Assembly (NCBI RefSeq): GCF_014698015.1
Contig: NZ_JACXBS010000009.1
Location: 1 to 64,000, forward strand
Direction: 5' to 3'
DNA from: Kocuria sp. cx-455
GTDB lineage: Bacteria > Actinomycetota > Actinomycetes > Actinomycetales > Micrococcaceae
DNA: 64,000 nucleotides
Positions 37,724 through 45,895 of this stretch are shown here, one piece after another (the first letter of the stretch is position 1; every line of letters starts with the position of its first letter). Under the pieces are notes generated by a model. It was not told where the DNA came from, made no database searches, and worked only from the letters and a program-made list of their open reading frames with translations. The position numbers were made by a program, and so were the translations under genes.

Positions 37724-38499
37724 GCCCTGAGCACTACTCACGTAATCCCGATGACCTTTCAATCGCGGATCTGACTCAAGCGATCAAGTCCAGCTACGGG
37801 ATGACTTGGCAGCAGATGGGCGAGCAGCTGGGCCGCTCCGAGAAAATGATGCGCAAACTCGCATCCGGTCAATCCTCCGGTGAGCAGTACCGGCGGTCGC
37901 TGTCCGAGCTCTACACCTCCGGACAAGTTCGCACCCTGACCCCGCGCGCCCGAACCAAAGCCGGCACCTTGCGTCCGGTGCGCACCAAGGCCGGCAGTGA
38001 ATCTAAGTCCGTGGTGCCAGCCGACACACGAGGCAAGGTGGCTAAGGGCCGCAAGCGCTACCGATATACCACTGACACCCGGAACACCTCCGCTGGACGG
38101 TTCTACTCCTGGAGCGCCCCCGGCAACCCCAAGGCCCCCGGGCACAAGAAGGCCGAGGATCATGTCAAGTCCACTTTCACCAAGATTGGACGCTCCCAGG
38201 CCCGCTCCGATAAGCGCGTGAAGGTCTCCGTGAAGATGCTCGACTCCCACGGCAAGGAGCACATCTTCTCGGTGGGATCCAAGAGTGGTTTCCACGCCTC
38301 CGATGCCCTCTCCGACATTCGCACCGACCACGGCGGCAGTGTGGAGGGCTGGGTGCGCAGCAACCTCGATCACGTCTATTCCGAGGCCGGGCCCATGCAG
38401 ATGGTCGGCGGCGAGATTCACGAGTTCGACGCCACCCGCACCAAAGCTGAACGCCAAGCCCAAGACAAAGCCGGCACCCGCCGCCGCTGGAGGCGATAA
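37720..38499 (+). CDS. basic HTH protein partnered with 35924 gene (259 aa)
   Basis: The first 70 residues hold an HTH (MTWQQMGEQLGRSEKMMRKL then ASGQSSGEQYRRSLSELY), then a very basic linker (RTLTPRARTKAGTLRPVRTK), then an alpha/beta C-terminal half. The order HTH, basic linker, C-terminal domain recalls actinobacterial telomere terminal proteins (Tpg), though it is longer and no direct match is claimed. The start overlaps the previous stop by ATGA, so the two proteins are probably made together and work together. Confidence 0.6.
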   Translation: MSPEHYSRNPDDLSIADLTQAIKSSYGMTWQQMGEQLGRSEKMMRKLASGQSSGEQYRRSLSELYTSGQVRTLTPRARTKAGTLRPVRTKAGSESKSVVPADTRGKVAKGRKRYRYTTDTRNTSAGRFYSWSAPGNPKAPGHKKAEDHVKSTFTKIGRSQARSDKRVKVSVKMLDSHGKEHIFSVGSKSGFHASDALSDIRTDHGGSVEGWVRSNLDHVYSEAGPMQMVGGEIHEFDATRTKAERQAQDKAGTRRRWRR

Positions 38500-38502
38500 C
38501 CG

Positions 38503-38802
38503 ATGACCCTGCACGAGATGCTCGATGAAGCACTGGCCACCACCAAAACCGATGAAGAGCTCGCCCTAGCCGTAGTACGCACACCGATCCTGGCCACCGC
38601 CCTGCGCCTGGCAACCATGACCGAGGAACAGGTGAACGAGCAGCTGGACTATGGGCAGAACACGCTGCGCGTCATGCAGCGCAAGTCCGAGCACTTCCCG
38701 GCCCCCCTGAATTTGGGCAAGAGATGGGTACGTGCGGAGATTCTGGACTACCAAAAGCACCACCCCCGCCGCGGTGTCCAACGACCCCACAGTTCCCCCT
38801 GA
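38503..38802 (+). CDS. AlpA/excisionase-like small DNA-binding protein (99 aa)
   Basis: The C-terminal part HFPAPLNLGKRWVRAEILDY matches the AlpA/Xis winged-helix pattern (FPxPxxLGxRxxR-x-x-x-E). The N-terminal 45 residues are helical and acidic. ATG at 38503, 3 bases after the previous stop. Repeat array D begins right after it, so it may help control parAB or the preceding pair. Confidence 0.7.
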   Translation: MTLHEMLDEALATTKTDEELALAVVRTPILATALRLATMTEEQVNEQLDYGQNTLRVMQRKSEHFPAPLNLGKRWVRAEILDYQKHHPRRGVQRPHSSP

Positions 38803-38806
38803 CCTT

Positions 38807-38905
38807 AATAGGCCCACCGTGCCCGTTGTGCCTTTTGTGCCCAATGTACCTACTGGGGCTTTTAGTGTTACTGGTGCCAGTGATACCATTGGGCTCATTA
38901 GCACC
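38807..38905 (+). repeat. 9-bp repeat array D upstream of parA
   Basis: About eleven contiguous 9-bp units: AATAGGCCC, ACCGTGCCC, GTTGTGCCT, TTTGTGCCC, AATGTACCT, ACTGGGGCT, TTTAGTGTT, ACTGGTGCC, AGTGATACC, ATTGGGCTC, ATTAGCACC. It fills the gap between the AlpA-like gene and parA, the usual place for a type Ib partition site and parAB operator. Confidence 0.8.
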
Positions 38906-38940
38906 ATCTACCACGGAACTATGAAGCGTGAGGTTTATCC

Positions 38941-39756
38941 ATGACTCAGATCCTGAGTATTTGTAACCACAAGGGTGGGGTGGGAAAGTCCACGACGACC
39001 TATCACCTGGCCAGGGCTGCGGTGCGCCGCGGTCTGTCGGTGTTGGTGATCGACGCTGACCCGCAGGGCAACGTTTCCACCACACTGGCCAAAGAGGCAC
39101 TGGCCGCCGACCAGGCCGGTTTGGCGGACGTGCTCTACGGTCTACTGGACAGCCAGCGCCACCCCGAGGATGCACCCACCCTTGAAGACGTGGCCTGGGA
39201 TGGCATCTGGGACGGTCTAACCCTGATCCCCACCGTGGGGGAGGCGCTTTCCTTCGTGGCCAACCAGCTGGTGGTCGAAGGTGCTGGTCGCGAGAGCAAA
39301 CTGCGCGAAGCTCTGGAGGCGATGGATCGCACCTATGACCTGGTGCTGATCGACTGTCCCCCGAGCCTGGATCAGCTCACCCTCAATGCTTTGACGGCCT
39401 CCGACGGGGTTGTGATCATCACTCACGCCCGACTGTGGTCCGTGGACGGAATGGATCGACTGCTGAAGACGATTGAGAAGGTCCGCAAGGCATACAACCC
39501 GGCGCTGCAGATCCGAGGCGTGCTGGTCAATGCCTACGAGAAGAACCAGATAGGAACCCGCCACTGGGCCCGGCAGCTCGAGGATGAAATGACTCGCCGC
39601 GATCTGAATTTGTTGTCCGCACAGGTGCCTAAGCGCGTGGTCATCGCAGACACCGTGGAATCGAGCCAAGGACTGGACGAATCCGGAGCCGACACCACAG
39701 ACCTGGTGCTGATCTACGACCGTGTACTGACCGACCTGACAGGAGTTTCAAAGTGA
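38941..39756 (+). CDS. parA: ParA partition ATPase (271 aa)
   Basis: Deviant Walker A KGGVGKST (residues 11-18), LVIDADPQGNVSTT (Walker A' Asp), and DLVLIDCPPSLDQLT (Walker B). It lacks an N-terminal HTH, so it is of type Ib. It moves plasmid copies apart with ParB bound to the centromere. ATG at 38941. It overlaps parB by GTGA. Probably regulated through array D. Confidence 0.92.
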   Translation: MTQILSICNHKGGVGKSTTTYHLARAAVRRGLSVLVIDADPQGNVSTTLAKEALAADQAGLADVLYGLLDSQRHPEDAPTLEDVAWDGIWDGLTLIPTVGEALSFVANQLVVEGAGRESKLREALEAMDRTYDLVLIDCPPSLDQLTLNALTASDGVVIITHARLWSVDGMDRLLKTIEKVRKAYNPALQIRGVLVNAYEKNQIGTRHWARQLEDEMTRRDLNLLSAQVPKRVVIADTVESSQGLDESGADTTDLVLIYDRVLTDLTGVSK

Positions 39757-40136
39757 GCAACCAGCGCAACTACCGGCCCAGCCAGCTGAACTCCAGCTCG
39801 GTTATCACCCCACCGGGTGCAGATGCTCCAGAAACAAGCGTGGAAGCCACTCAGGAGCCTTCAACTACCCCCCAAGCACCCCAGAAGCAAAGCAGGACTG
39901 AAAAGTCCGCACAATGGCCTACAACAGCTAAGAAGGCCAAACCCAAGCGGGAGCGTCGGGTCTACTACATGGACCCAGACGAACATGCACGCGCTGAGGC
40001 CGCCTATGCCTTTACAGCCGGTCACACGCGTTTACGATCCTGGACGGCGTTTGTTGAGGCTGCGATCCAGGAGAAGACACGATCCCTAGAAGCTAAGTAC
40101 AACGATGCTCGACCCTTCACCGAGCTCGAGGACTGA
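39753..40136 (+). CDS. parB: ParB-like RHH centromere-binding protein (127 aa)
   Basis: Small type Ib ParB: flexible N-terminal half (about 65 residues, P/T/Q/S-rich, likely stirs ParA ATPase) and a C-terminal ribbon-helix-helix (RRVYYMDPDEHARAEAAYAF, then RSWTAFVEAAIQEKTRS). GTG at 39753 overlaps the parA stop. It likely binds the 9-bp repeats; type Ib ParB of the Leifsonia plasmid pCXC100 binds 9-bp repeats, as I recall. Confidence 0.8.
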   Translation: MSNQRNYRPSQLNSSSVITPPGADAPETSVEATQEPSTTPQAPQKQSRTEKSAQWPTTAKKAKPKRERRVYYMDPDEHARAEAAYAFTAGHTRLRSWTAFVEAAIQEKTRSLEAKYNDARPFTELED

Positions 40137-40344
40137 TTATTTCCATGTGCCTGGAAGCTGACCGGCTTGAGGTGTTTATCCACAGGGAGGTTATCCACAG
40201 CCGCCGATCCACGCGCGTTACGAAAGTGAACAAACAAGGAAAAGCTATAGGTTAAGTCTTCAGGGTTAACTACAGGGGGAAAAGTTATCCACAGGCCTGG
40301 ATCCCTGCTATTGCAAGGTTCCAGGCCTGTTTGCATTTGCACTT

Positions 40345-40491
40345 GGCAGGGCGAATTAACCGGCATCCAGGGCGAATTAACCACTTGGCAGGGCGAATTA
40401 ACCACTTGGCAGGGCGAATTAACCACTTGGCAGGGCGAATTAACCACTTGGCAGGGCGAATTAACCGGCATCCAGGGCGAATTAACCACCC
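40345..40491 (+). repeat. seven 21-bp iterons
   Basis: Units start at 40345, 40366, 40387, 40408, 40429, 40450 and 40471, with core CAGGGCGAATTAACC. Units 1 and 6 end in GGCA, units 2 and 7 begin TCC, and units 3-5 are the plain form. So a variant pair brackets the plain units. Expected RepA binding sites. Confidence 0.92.
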
Positions 40492-40620
40492 TCCTCGCAG
40501 ACTTCTCCACAGCCCGGCGCTCTTCTAGAAACGTCCAGAAGTTGGAAGTTGGAAATACGCAACCAAATGATGCGATTTGGGCGTGATCTGTACTACGGTG
40601 AGTCCACAGTGAGAAACAAA

Positions 40621-40652
40621 ATCCCCCGTTCGGCGGTAACCGAACGGGGGAT
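40621..40652 (+). terminator. 13-bp hairpin in repA leader
   Basis: ATCCCCCGTTCGG (40621-40633) and its complement (40640-40652) with a 6-nt loop, 38 bp before the repA ATG. Probably attenuates or blocks read-through into repA, controlling copy number. Confidence 0.7.
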
Positions 40653-40689
40653 CAACTGGCTACTTCATCTACCACGAAAGAGCAGCACT

Positions 40690-41598
40690 ATGCTCACCTT
40701 ACCCACCGAGACTGACCAACACCAGGCGCCAGCCCCCAACACCGCCGCGGCCCATGTTCGTAATCACCACGGCTTCCTACCCTGGGAATTGGTGCACTTC
40801 TCGTTGCCTTACCGCCCGGTGGACGCCGCCGAATGGACCCGCACCAACGGCGATGCCTCTGTGACTATCACCCCGGGGGCAATGCGGATGCCAGACGGCA
40901 GCATTCAGACCCACATCCCCTCCGGGAAGTTCGCCCGCGCGGCACTGCTGTTTTTGTGCACTGAGGCCAAGCTTTCCAGCAGCCGGCGGATTGAAATTGC
41001 CACCAGCTACCGCGGCTATCTCAAACAATTAGGCGTCTCGTGGCAGCGCGCTAATGCTGTAGCAGCCGTTCATCAACTGCGTGCGCTGTGTGCATCCACG
41101 ATCACCGTCTCCTCTCTGGAGCAGGAGAACAGCAAGATTCGAGTCCGCGCCTACCGGGCAACCTTCAGTTCCGAGGAGTCGCTGTTTTTCGCCACCGAGG
41201 ACCCCCAAGTTCTGGACGAGGACAAGCGTTCCGAGATCGTACTTAGCGAGGATCTGTTCGAGTCGATCAAGGGCTCTACCCCCATCAACATGAAGGCTTG
41301 GCGTTATTTGCTGGAGGCTAGCAAGTCCCCGCTGGTCCTGGACCTCTATACCTGGCTGGCCGCGCGACTGTTCACCCTGAAGGGCGTGCAGCGAATCCCG
41401 TGGAAAAATTTGGCAGAACAGTTCGGGTCCACAGGCTCCGAGGAGCACTTCCGTCGGTCCTTCAAAGATGCTCTAAATGCCGTTTGGGCCGTGTACCCCG
41501 AAGCGAACGTGAGTATCGTGGGCTCAGGGCAGCGCCAAGGCTTCCGGGGTGTCATGTTGCAACCGTCCCCCAATGCCCTAGACGCATTTCTTCCGTGA
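40690..41598 (+). CDS. repA: plasmid replication initiator RepA (302 aa)
   Basis: RepA_C-type initiator. C-terminal part has RIPWKNLAEQFGSTGSEEHF then RRSFKDALNAVWAVYPEANV, the usual closing domain. The centre has SRRIEIATSYRGYLKQLGV, also typical. It binds the upstream iterons and recruits DnaA/DnaB. ATG at 40690; the frame runs upstream to 40549, but this would cross the hairpin and lacks a ribosome-binding site. Confidence 0.85.
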   Translation: MLTLPTETDQHQAPAPNTAAAHVRNHHGFLPWELVHFSLPYRPVDAAEWTRTNGDASVTITPGAMRMPDGSIQTHIPSGKFARAALLFLCTEAKLSSSRRIEIATSYRGYLKQLGVSWQRANAVAAVHQLRALCASTITVSSLEQENSKIRVRAYRATFSSEESLFFATEDPQVLDEDKRSEIVLSEDLFESIKGSTPINMKAWRYLLEASKSPLVLDLYTWLAARLFTLKGVQRIPWKNLAEQFGSTGSEEHFRRSFKDALNAVWAVYPEANVSIVGSGQRQGFRGVMLQPSPNALDAFLP

Positions 41599-41727
41599 GT
41601 TGAAACTATGATGGCTCTAATAGCTGTCGTGGGGGAGGGGTGCAACGATGCGCCCAGCCGAAAGCAACACGGAGACATACCCGCAGCTGATCCCATGCAA
41701 AGTGTCTCCCCATGCCAGGAGAAGTGC

Positions 41728-42450
41728 GTGAGCCTGAGACCGGAGGCCCTGAAGCGGTGGGCGGAGAATGCTCAACCCCACCCCTGCTCGCTGACGTGGA
41801 AGAGGATCGCGGAGCAGGCCCAGTTCTCTTTGGTGACGGTAATGCGGCAGAAGTCCAAGGGTGCAATGGACCCCCAACTAGTCCTCGAGATTTCTCGACA
41901 CTGGGGACACGACCCCTTGGCAGAACTCGGACAGTTCCCCGGGTACGAAGTATTGACCCAGCCTCCAGTACAGCCGACCACTATGGAGGCACTGACTCAG
42001 ATTCCTCCCGAACTGATCCTGGGTGAAACTCACGCCCGGCTGGTTGAAGAACCGCCGGCAGTGCAGCAGATACCAGACTGGGGCCAGTTCCCCTACGCCT
42101 TCTCTTCCTGGATCAGCGCCATGGGCCCACGAGACTACAACGCCGCCATCAGATCGGTACTCGGTGTTAGCGACTCAGCCGTGGCGAAGAAGATCACCAC
42201 CCCGCAGTTCAAGGTCAACGAAACGGTAGATGTGTGTCTGGGTCTGGATCTCAATGTGCGACTAGCACTGCTGATCTTGGGGCATGTCACCGAAAACGAG
42301 GCAGGGTTCGAACCAGATTTACGTGCAAAAGCATTGAAATATAGTAGTGGCGAGGAATTGATTGCACAGATCCACCATGTGGAGCGATTTATGCGCCGCC
42401 GCCTGCAGATCTCCGAGAGCGTGACGGAAGCGTTTGAAACGCTGACCTGA
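41728..42450 (+). CDS. HTH regulator-like protein (240 aa)
   Basis: GTG at 41728 after AGGAGAAGTGC is preferred over the longer frame from 41608. Two HTH-like stretches: residues 20-60 (LTWKRIAEQAQFSLVTVMRQ) and about 135-160 (NAAIRSVLGVSDSAVAKKIT). The second half is helical. Two DNA-reading modules suggest a repressor. The next gene, a membrane protein, starts 46 bases on; such regulator/7-TM pairs are known in actinobacteria. Confidence 0.65.
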   Translation: MSLRPEALKRWAENAQPHPCSLTWKRIAEQAQFSLVTVMRQKSKGAMDPQLVLEISRHWGHDPLAELGQFPGYEVLTQPPVQPTTMEALTQIPPELILGETHARLVEEPPAVQQIPDWGQFPYAFSSWISAMGPRDYNAAIRSVLGVSDSAVAKKITTPQFKVNETVDVCLGLDLNVRLALLILGHVTENEAGFEPDLRAKALKYSSGEELIAQIHHVERFMRRRLQISESVTEAFETLT

Positions 42451-42495
42451 GCGACCGGTGCAATGTGATTGGTACAGATTGGGAGCATCAGCAGC

Positions 42496-43224
42496 GTGGA
42501 ACTTGTCGAAGTCGCTGTCATCGTGGTGATGGTTCTGGTGATCATCAGCCTGGGGGTGCGACTCACCCCACTGTCATCTAAGCCCTCACGGCTGATCGTC
42601 GCCCTTCACCTGTTATTGCTGGTGCCCATGGTGCTCGCCATCTCCCCTGTTTATCTGCTCGTGGACGGGTGGTTGGGTGGGCTCAGCCTCGCCAACCTGC
42701 TTAGTCACCTGCTGTTCGTCATCCTTGGGTGGATGGCTGCACGCCTGATTTCTCGCCCGTTGAACTCCTCCAGACAGAGCTCTGCACTGCTGGGTGCGTG
42801 GGTTCTGGCTGTGGGACTGATCGGCACCACCGTGACCTACCTGGTGATGCCGGTGACCACCTCATCGCGGGGATTAGACACCTACCACACCCACCCGCTC
42901 TTCCCGGTCTACTGGACCTTTACCTACGTGACTTTTCTGGTGCCCTCACTGTGGCTGGTCCCCCGGCTGCGGCACGCGCTGACGATCACAGGCTTTCGCT
43001 CCCTGCGGGTGCCGTTCGCGGGGATGCTGACCAGTTTCGTCATGGTCTGGCCCGTTGTGGCGATGTACTACGTCGGGTCCTGGTGGCCTGAGGCCATTCC
43101 CCTCCGTGAGCTGTGTGTGGCTGTGGCCGGCTGCGCCATGATGTTCGGATTCCTGACCCTGCCCCTATCCGGGAAGAAGGCCCAGGTACACCGCACTGGT
43201 AGCCACGCCCCCAGCCACTCCTAG
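42496..43224 (+). CDS. seven-span membrane protein (242 aa)
   Basis: Seven hydrophobic segments (first VAVIVVMVLVIISLGV; last CVAVAGCAMMFGFLTL). General form like the MAB_1171c-type putative transporters that sit beside HTH genes, though shorter. GTG at 42496 after GGGAGCATCAGCAGC; TTG 42469 is the alternative. Its 3' end overlaps the convergent PAP2-like gene by 60 bp. Function unknown. Confidence 0.65.
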   Translation: MELVEVAVIVVMVLVIISLGVRLTPLSSKPSRLIVALHLLLLVPMVLAISPVYLLVDGWLGGLSLANLLSHLLFVILGWMAARLISRPLNSSRQSSALLGAWVLAVGLIGTTVTYLVMPVTTSSRGLDTYHTHPLFPVYWTFTYVTFLVPSLWLVPRLRHALTITGFRSLRVPFAGMLTSFVMVWPVVAMYYVGSWWPEAIPLRELCVAVAGCAMMFGFLTLPLSGKKAQVHRTGSHAPSHS

Positions 43225-43752
43225 CAGCACCTCGCTCACTGTGTGTTTGCGCATCGCGACCCTGGACCAGCACACCCATGCGGTGATCACTGCCCCGGTG
43301 AGAATCCACCCCCATCCCACCATGGCAGGTACGGCCACAGCGACGAAGGCAGACGTTAAGGCGTGGACGCTGATCTTGATCCGCAAATTGATCAGTGCAA
43401 CCAGCACCAGAACTCCCAAGCACACCCACACGCTGACCACGACCGCGGACCCCACCGGCAGCAGAACCAGCACGAGCCCGCCGAGCGTCACCGAGACCAA
43501 GCACAGGGCATAGAACCGATGGCGCTGTTCCCGGCGGACGATGAACCGATCAGTGACCGTGCCCCGGCGGGCCATAACGATCGACAGCACCTGTGGGATC
43601 CCCACGATGAACACCAGCGACACCGCGACTGCCAGCCACGGGCGCCGATCGGTAGTGAAGGCGACCACCGCTAGCAGAACTCCCAGCAACACGAACGGAC
43701 TGAACACTTCTGTACCGATGCGAGCCCACACGGTATAGTCCTTTTTGTTCAC
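43165..43752 (-). CDS. PAP2-like membrane phosphatase (195 aa)
   Basis: Six membrane spans. The third PAP2 motif is visible as SRVAMRKHTVSE (SR-x5-H-x3-D with Glu for Asp); the first motifs are weak (KISVHALTSAF takes the place of PSGH). So it is a member with changed active site, perhaps altered activity on lipid phosphates. ATG at 43752. Convergent with the 7-span protein, divergent from the sortase gene. Confidence 0.7.
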   Translation of the reverse strand: MNKKDYTVWARIGTEVFSPFVLLGVLLAVVAFTTDRRPWLAVAVSLVFIVGIPQVLSIVMARRGTVTDRFIVRREQRHRFYALCLVSVTLGGLVLVLLPVGSAVVVSVWVCLGVLVLVALINLRIKISVHALTSAFVAVAVPAMVGWGWILTGAVITAWVCWSRVAMRKHTVSEVLLGVAGGVATSAVYLGLLPG

Positions 43753-43838
43753 GAAGTTGATACTCCTAATAATTGTAGTAGCGTGTGTGATAACGAGGAC
43801 ATGGGAGTGTCTTCGGCGTCAACGGCAGGGAGGCTGTT

Positions 43839-44564
43839 GTGCCAATCGCGGATCATCACGAAAAGCACTTAACGAAACGATCGACACTACTACTTAGCGG
43901 ATCAGCCGCATGTGTCGTCGTAGCCCTCACATGCGTGTGGGGTGCAACTCAAGAACACAACGCCGCGCAATTAACGCAGCCCGGCCCAGATACCGTTGCT
44001 GTCAGCGATGATGGGCGCAAGATCGCCCCTGCTCCGGCGGAAACTTTCCGCAATCACCAATGCAATGACGCACCTAGTGGTAAAAAGGCCGAGAGCATGG
44101 ACCCCAGCTCTCTAGTGATCCCCTCAGAGCGCATCAGTACAACCATCACCCCAAACGCTGATCTGTCCCTGCCGGAAGCCCCGAAGGGGATTCTCTACAG
44201 CAAATCGCAGCCGTTGGGCGCGGCTCACGGCAACACCGTGACCGCCGGACATGTGGATTATGGACCCGGCGGGCTTTCTGACCGGGGGGGAGAACTCTCA
44301 CCCTGGGGAAGCCTGCACGCCGTCTCACCCTGTGATGATGTTTATGCCACCGATGCACAAGGGCGCGCCCACCATTACCGCGTCACTGATAAGTTCACAG
44401 TTCCCCAAAAAGAGCTTGATGTGTCAGGTATTTTCTCCACCACCGGAGCTGCCCACCTTGTGATGGTCACCTGTTCAGGGGAGTCCGTGGATGAGGCTGG
44501 CGGGCCAATGCAGTTCCACTACGACCACAACCTAGTGGTCATGGCCCAAGAGGTGACCGCATGA
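43839..44564 (+). CDS. class E/F-type sortase (241 aa)
   Basis: Signal-anchor (STLLLSGSAACVVVALTCVW) and a sortase domain: catalytic His in TAGHVDYG (about 139), catalytic Cys in HLVMVTCSG (about 211). The usual Arg would lie near the end; it is not obvious (HYDHNLVVMA). Sortases link proteins to the cell wall. The surface protein at 45892 is the natural substrate candidate. GTG at 43839 after GGGAGGCTGTT. Overlaps the next gene by ATGA. Confidence 0.75.
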   Translation: MPIADHHEKHLTKRSTLLLSGSAACVVVALTCVWGATQEHNAAQLTQPGPDTVAVSDDGRKIAPAPAETFRNHQCNDAPSGKKAESMDPSSLVIPSERISTTITPNADLSLPEAPKGILYSKSQPLGAAHGNTVTAGHVDYGPGGLSDRGGELSPWGSLHAVSPCDDVYATDAQGRAHHYRVTDKFTVPQKELDVSGIFSTTGAAHLVMVTCSGESVDEAGGPMQFHYDHNLVVMAQEVTA

Positions 44565-45895
44565 TCCTCCAGCGTCGCCCCAAAACACCGGAACACTACG
44601 TCATCACGATCGGCTCTCCGTGGCTGATTAACGGTGAGCCCACCGACGCCACCACAGCATCCGATGCTTTGGCCGAAATCTACGACCGGGCCACCTGGTT
44701 CCCGGCGTGGGTTGATGTAATCACCACGGACGGAGCCACCTACTACTTGCAGATGGATGCCAAGGGAGCCACCGATACCCGCAGTGGCCCTGCCGAGGAG
44801 GACACCGCGGCGGTGCCCCTCACCGAAGAGATCCTGGACCTCTCGACCGACACCGAGGAACGCGAGGCCGCCCCTGCTGCCCACACTGAATCCGAGCTCG
44901 AGGATGATGGAAAACCTGCCCTACCCCGCCGTCGCCGCATGACCACCCCGGTCAAGATCGGCGCTGCCGGTCTAGGGCTCATGGCCCTGCTGGGAATGGG
45001 CGGTGTAGCCGCCTACTCAGCCGCATCCAACGATGAAGCTCCTACTCAGTCATCTGATACCCCAATGCAGGAGCCGGCTATCACCCTCCCGGAAGGTGCC
45101 ACCCCGTTGGCCATCTCCTCACGGACTGTTGTGGCTCTTGACGGAGATCAGTTGCTATGGCTGGATCCCCAGAATGCCGAATCGGTAGCCGAGGCGACCA
45201 CCGTGAAGAACCCGAACAAGACACGCGCTATGAGCACTGACGCCCTAGACGTGGTAGCCGATGGCACCGATCAATACGTGACCTACGACGGGGAAACTCA
45301 GCCCGAGATTCACCCGGGATCCGCAAACCTACGCGGTGAGACACCGGTGGTAACAGAAGGTAAGAAGGTTCGAGTTCTAGAAGAACCCCAAGATGATCTG
45401 ACCGTCCCGAAGAAGGCGGCCGTATTCAACGGTGTGTCTGGGGGAGCCGCGTTCGCGCGAGCTCCTAAGGATGTGATCTATCCCGACCACACGGTGAGCC
45501 TGCAAGGCCCTAACCCGAAGGCCACGATCTCCAAGTGGGTTCAGGCAGACACCGATCGTGTGGTGGTTGTGTGGAAATCCGCGGATAAAGCAATCCTCGC
45601 CTCTCATGATCCCAAGACCGGGAAAATCACCGACGAGTCTGAAGTGAACGACAAAGAAGAAGTGGACGTCGTTGCCGGTGTAGTCCGTGTGGGAGACAAC
45701 CAATACCTCAATGGGGACGCCCTCACCACTATCTGCACAGGTGGGGAGTTCATACCTGGTGGCCTAATTTGCCCCACGGGAGCAGATCACTGGAAAACAC
45801 CCAGCGGAGCGATCGCCACCGATAAGCCGGCTGTCATCGGCGCCGAGGAATACGTCACGACCAACAACGAGATCAAGAACCTGGAGATGAAATGA
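44561..45895 (+). CDS. membrane protein of transfer region (444 aa)
   Basis: Not recognised by family. N-terminal 125 residues are cytoplasmic (YVITIGSPWLINGEPTDATT looks like a small folded domain), then a basic PALPRRRRM stretch and one membrane span (IGAAGLGLMALLGMGGVAAY), then an extracellular beta-rich domain of about 280 residues with repeated ALDGDQLLWLD-like segments suggesting a propeller. Overlaps its neighbours on both sides by ATGA, so it is in the operon of sortase, surface protein and Tcp genes. Confidence 0.7.
   Translation: MILQRRPKTPEHYVITIGSPWLINGEPTDATTASDALAEIYDRATWFPAWVDVITTDGATYYLQMDAKGATDTRSGPAEEDTAAVPLTEEILDLSTDTEEREAAPAAHTESELEDDGKPALPRRRRMTTPVKIGAAGLGLMALLGMGGVAAYSAASNDEAPTQSSDTPMQEPAITLPEGATPLAISSRTVVALDGDQLLWLDPQNAESVAEATTVKNPNKTRAMSTDALDVVADGTDQYVTYDGETQPEIHPGSANLRGETPVVTEGKKVRVLEEPQDDLTVPKKAAVFNGVSGGAAFARAPKDVIYPDHTVSLQGPNPKATISKWVQADTDRVVVVWKSADKAILASHDPKTGKITDESEVNDKEEVDVVAGVVRVGDNQYLNGDALTTICTGGEFIPGGLICPTGADHWKTPSGAIATDKPAVIGAEEYVTTNNEIKNLEMK

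Larger units (their letters stand above)
40137..40689 (+). other. replication origin region
   Basis: Holds three perfect DnaA boxes TTATCCACA (40176-40184, 40191-40199, 40285-40293), an AT-rich stretch (40200-40280), seven 21-bp iterons (40345-40491) and a strong hairpin before repA (40621-40652). These are the parts of a theta-type origin under RepA. Confidence 0.85.

Noticed and set aside
38732-38944. 70-codon frame over repeat array D
   Set aside because: Its VPxVPx pattern is the 9-bp repeats translated; no start signal.
40311-40586. Open frame across the iterons
   Set aside because: Its repeated LTTWQGE words are the iterons translated.
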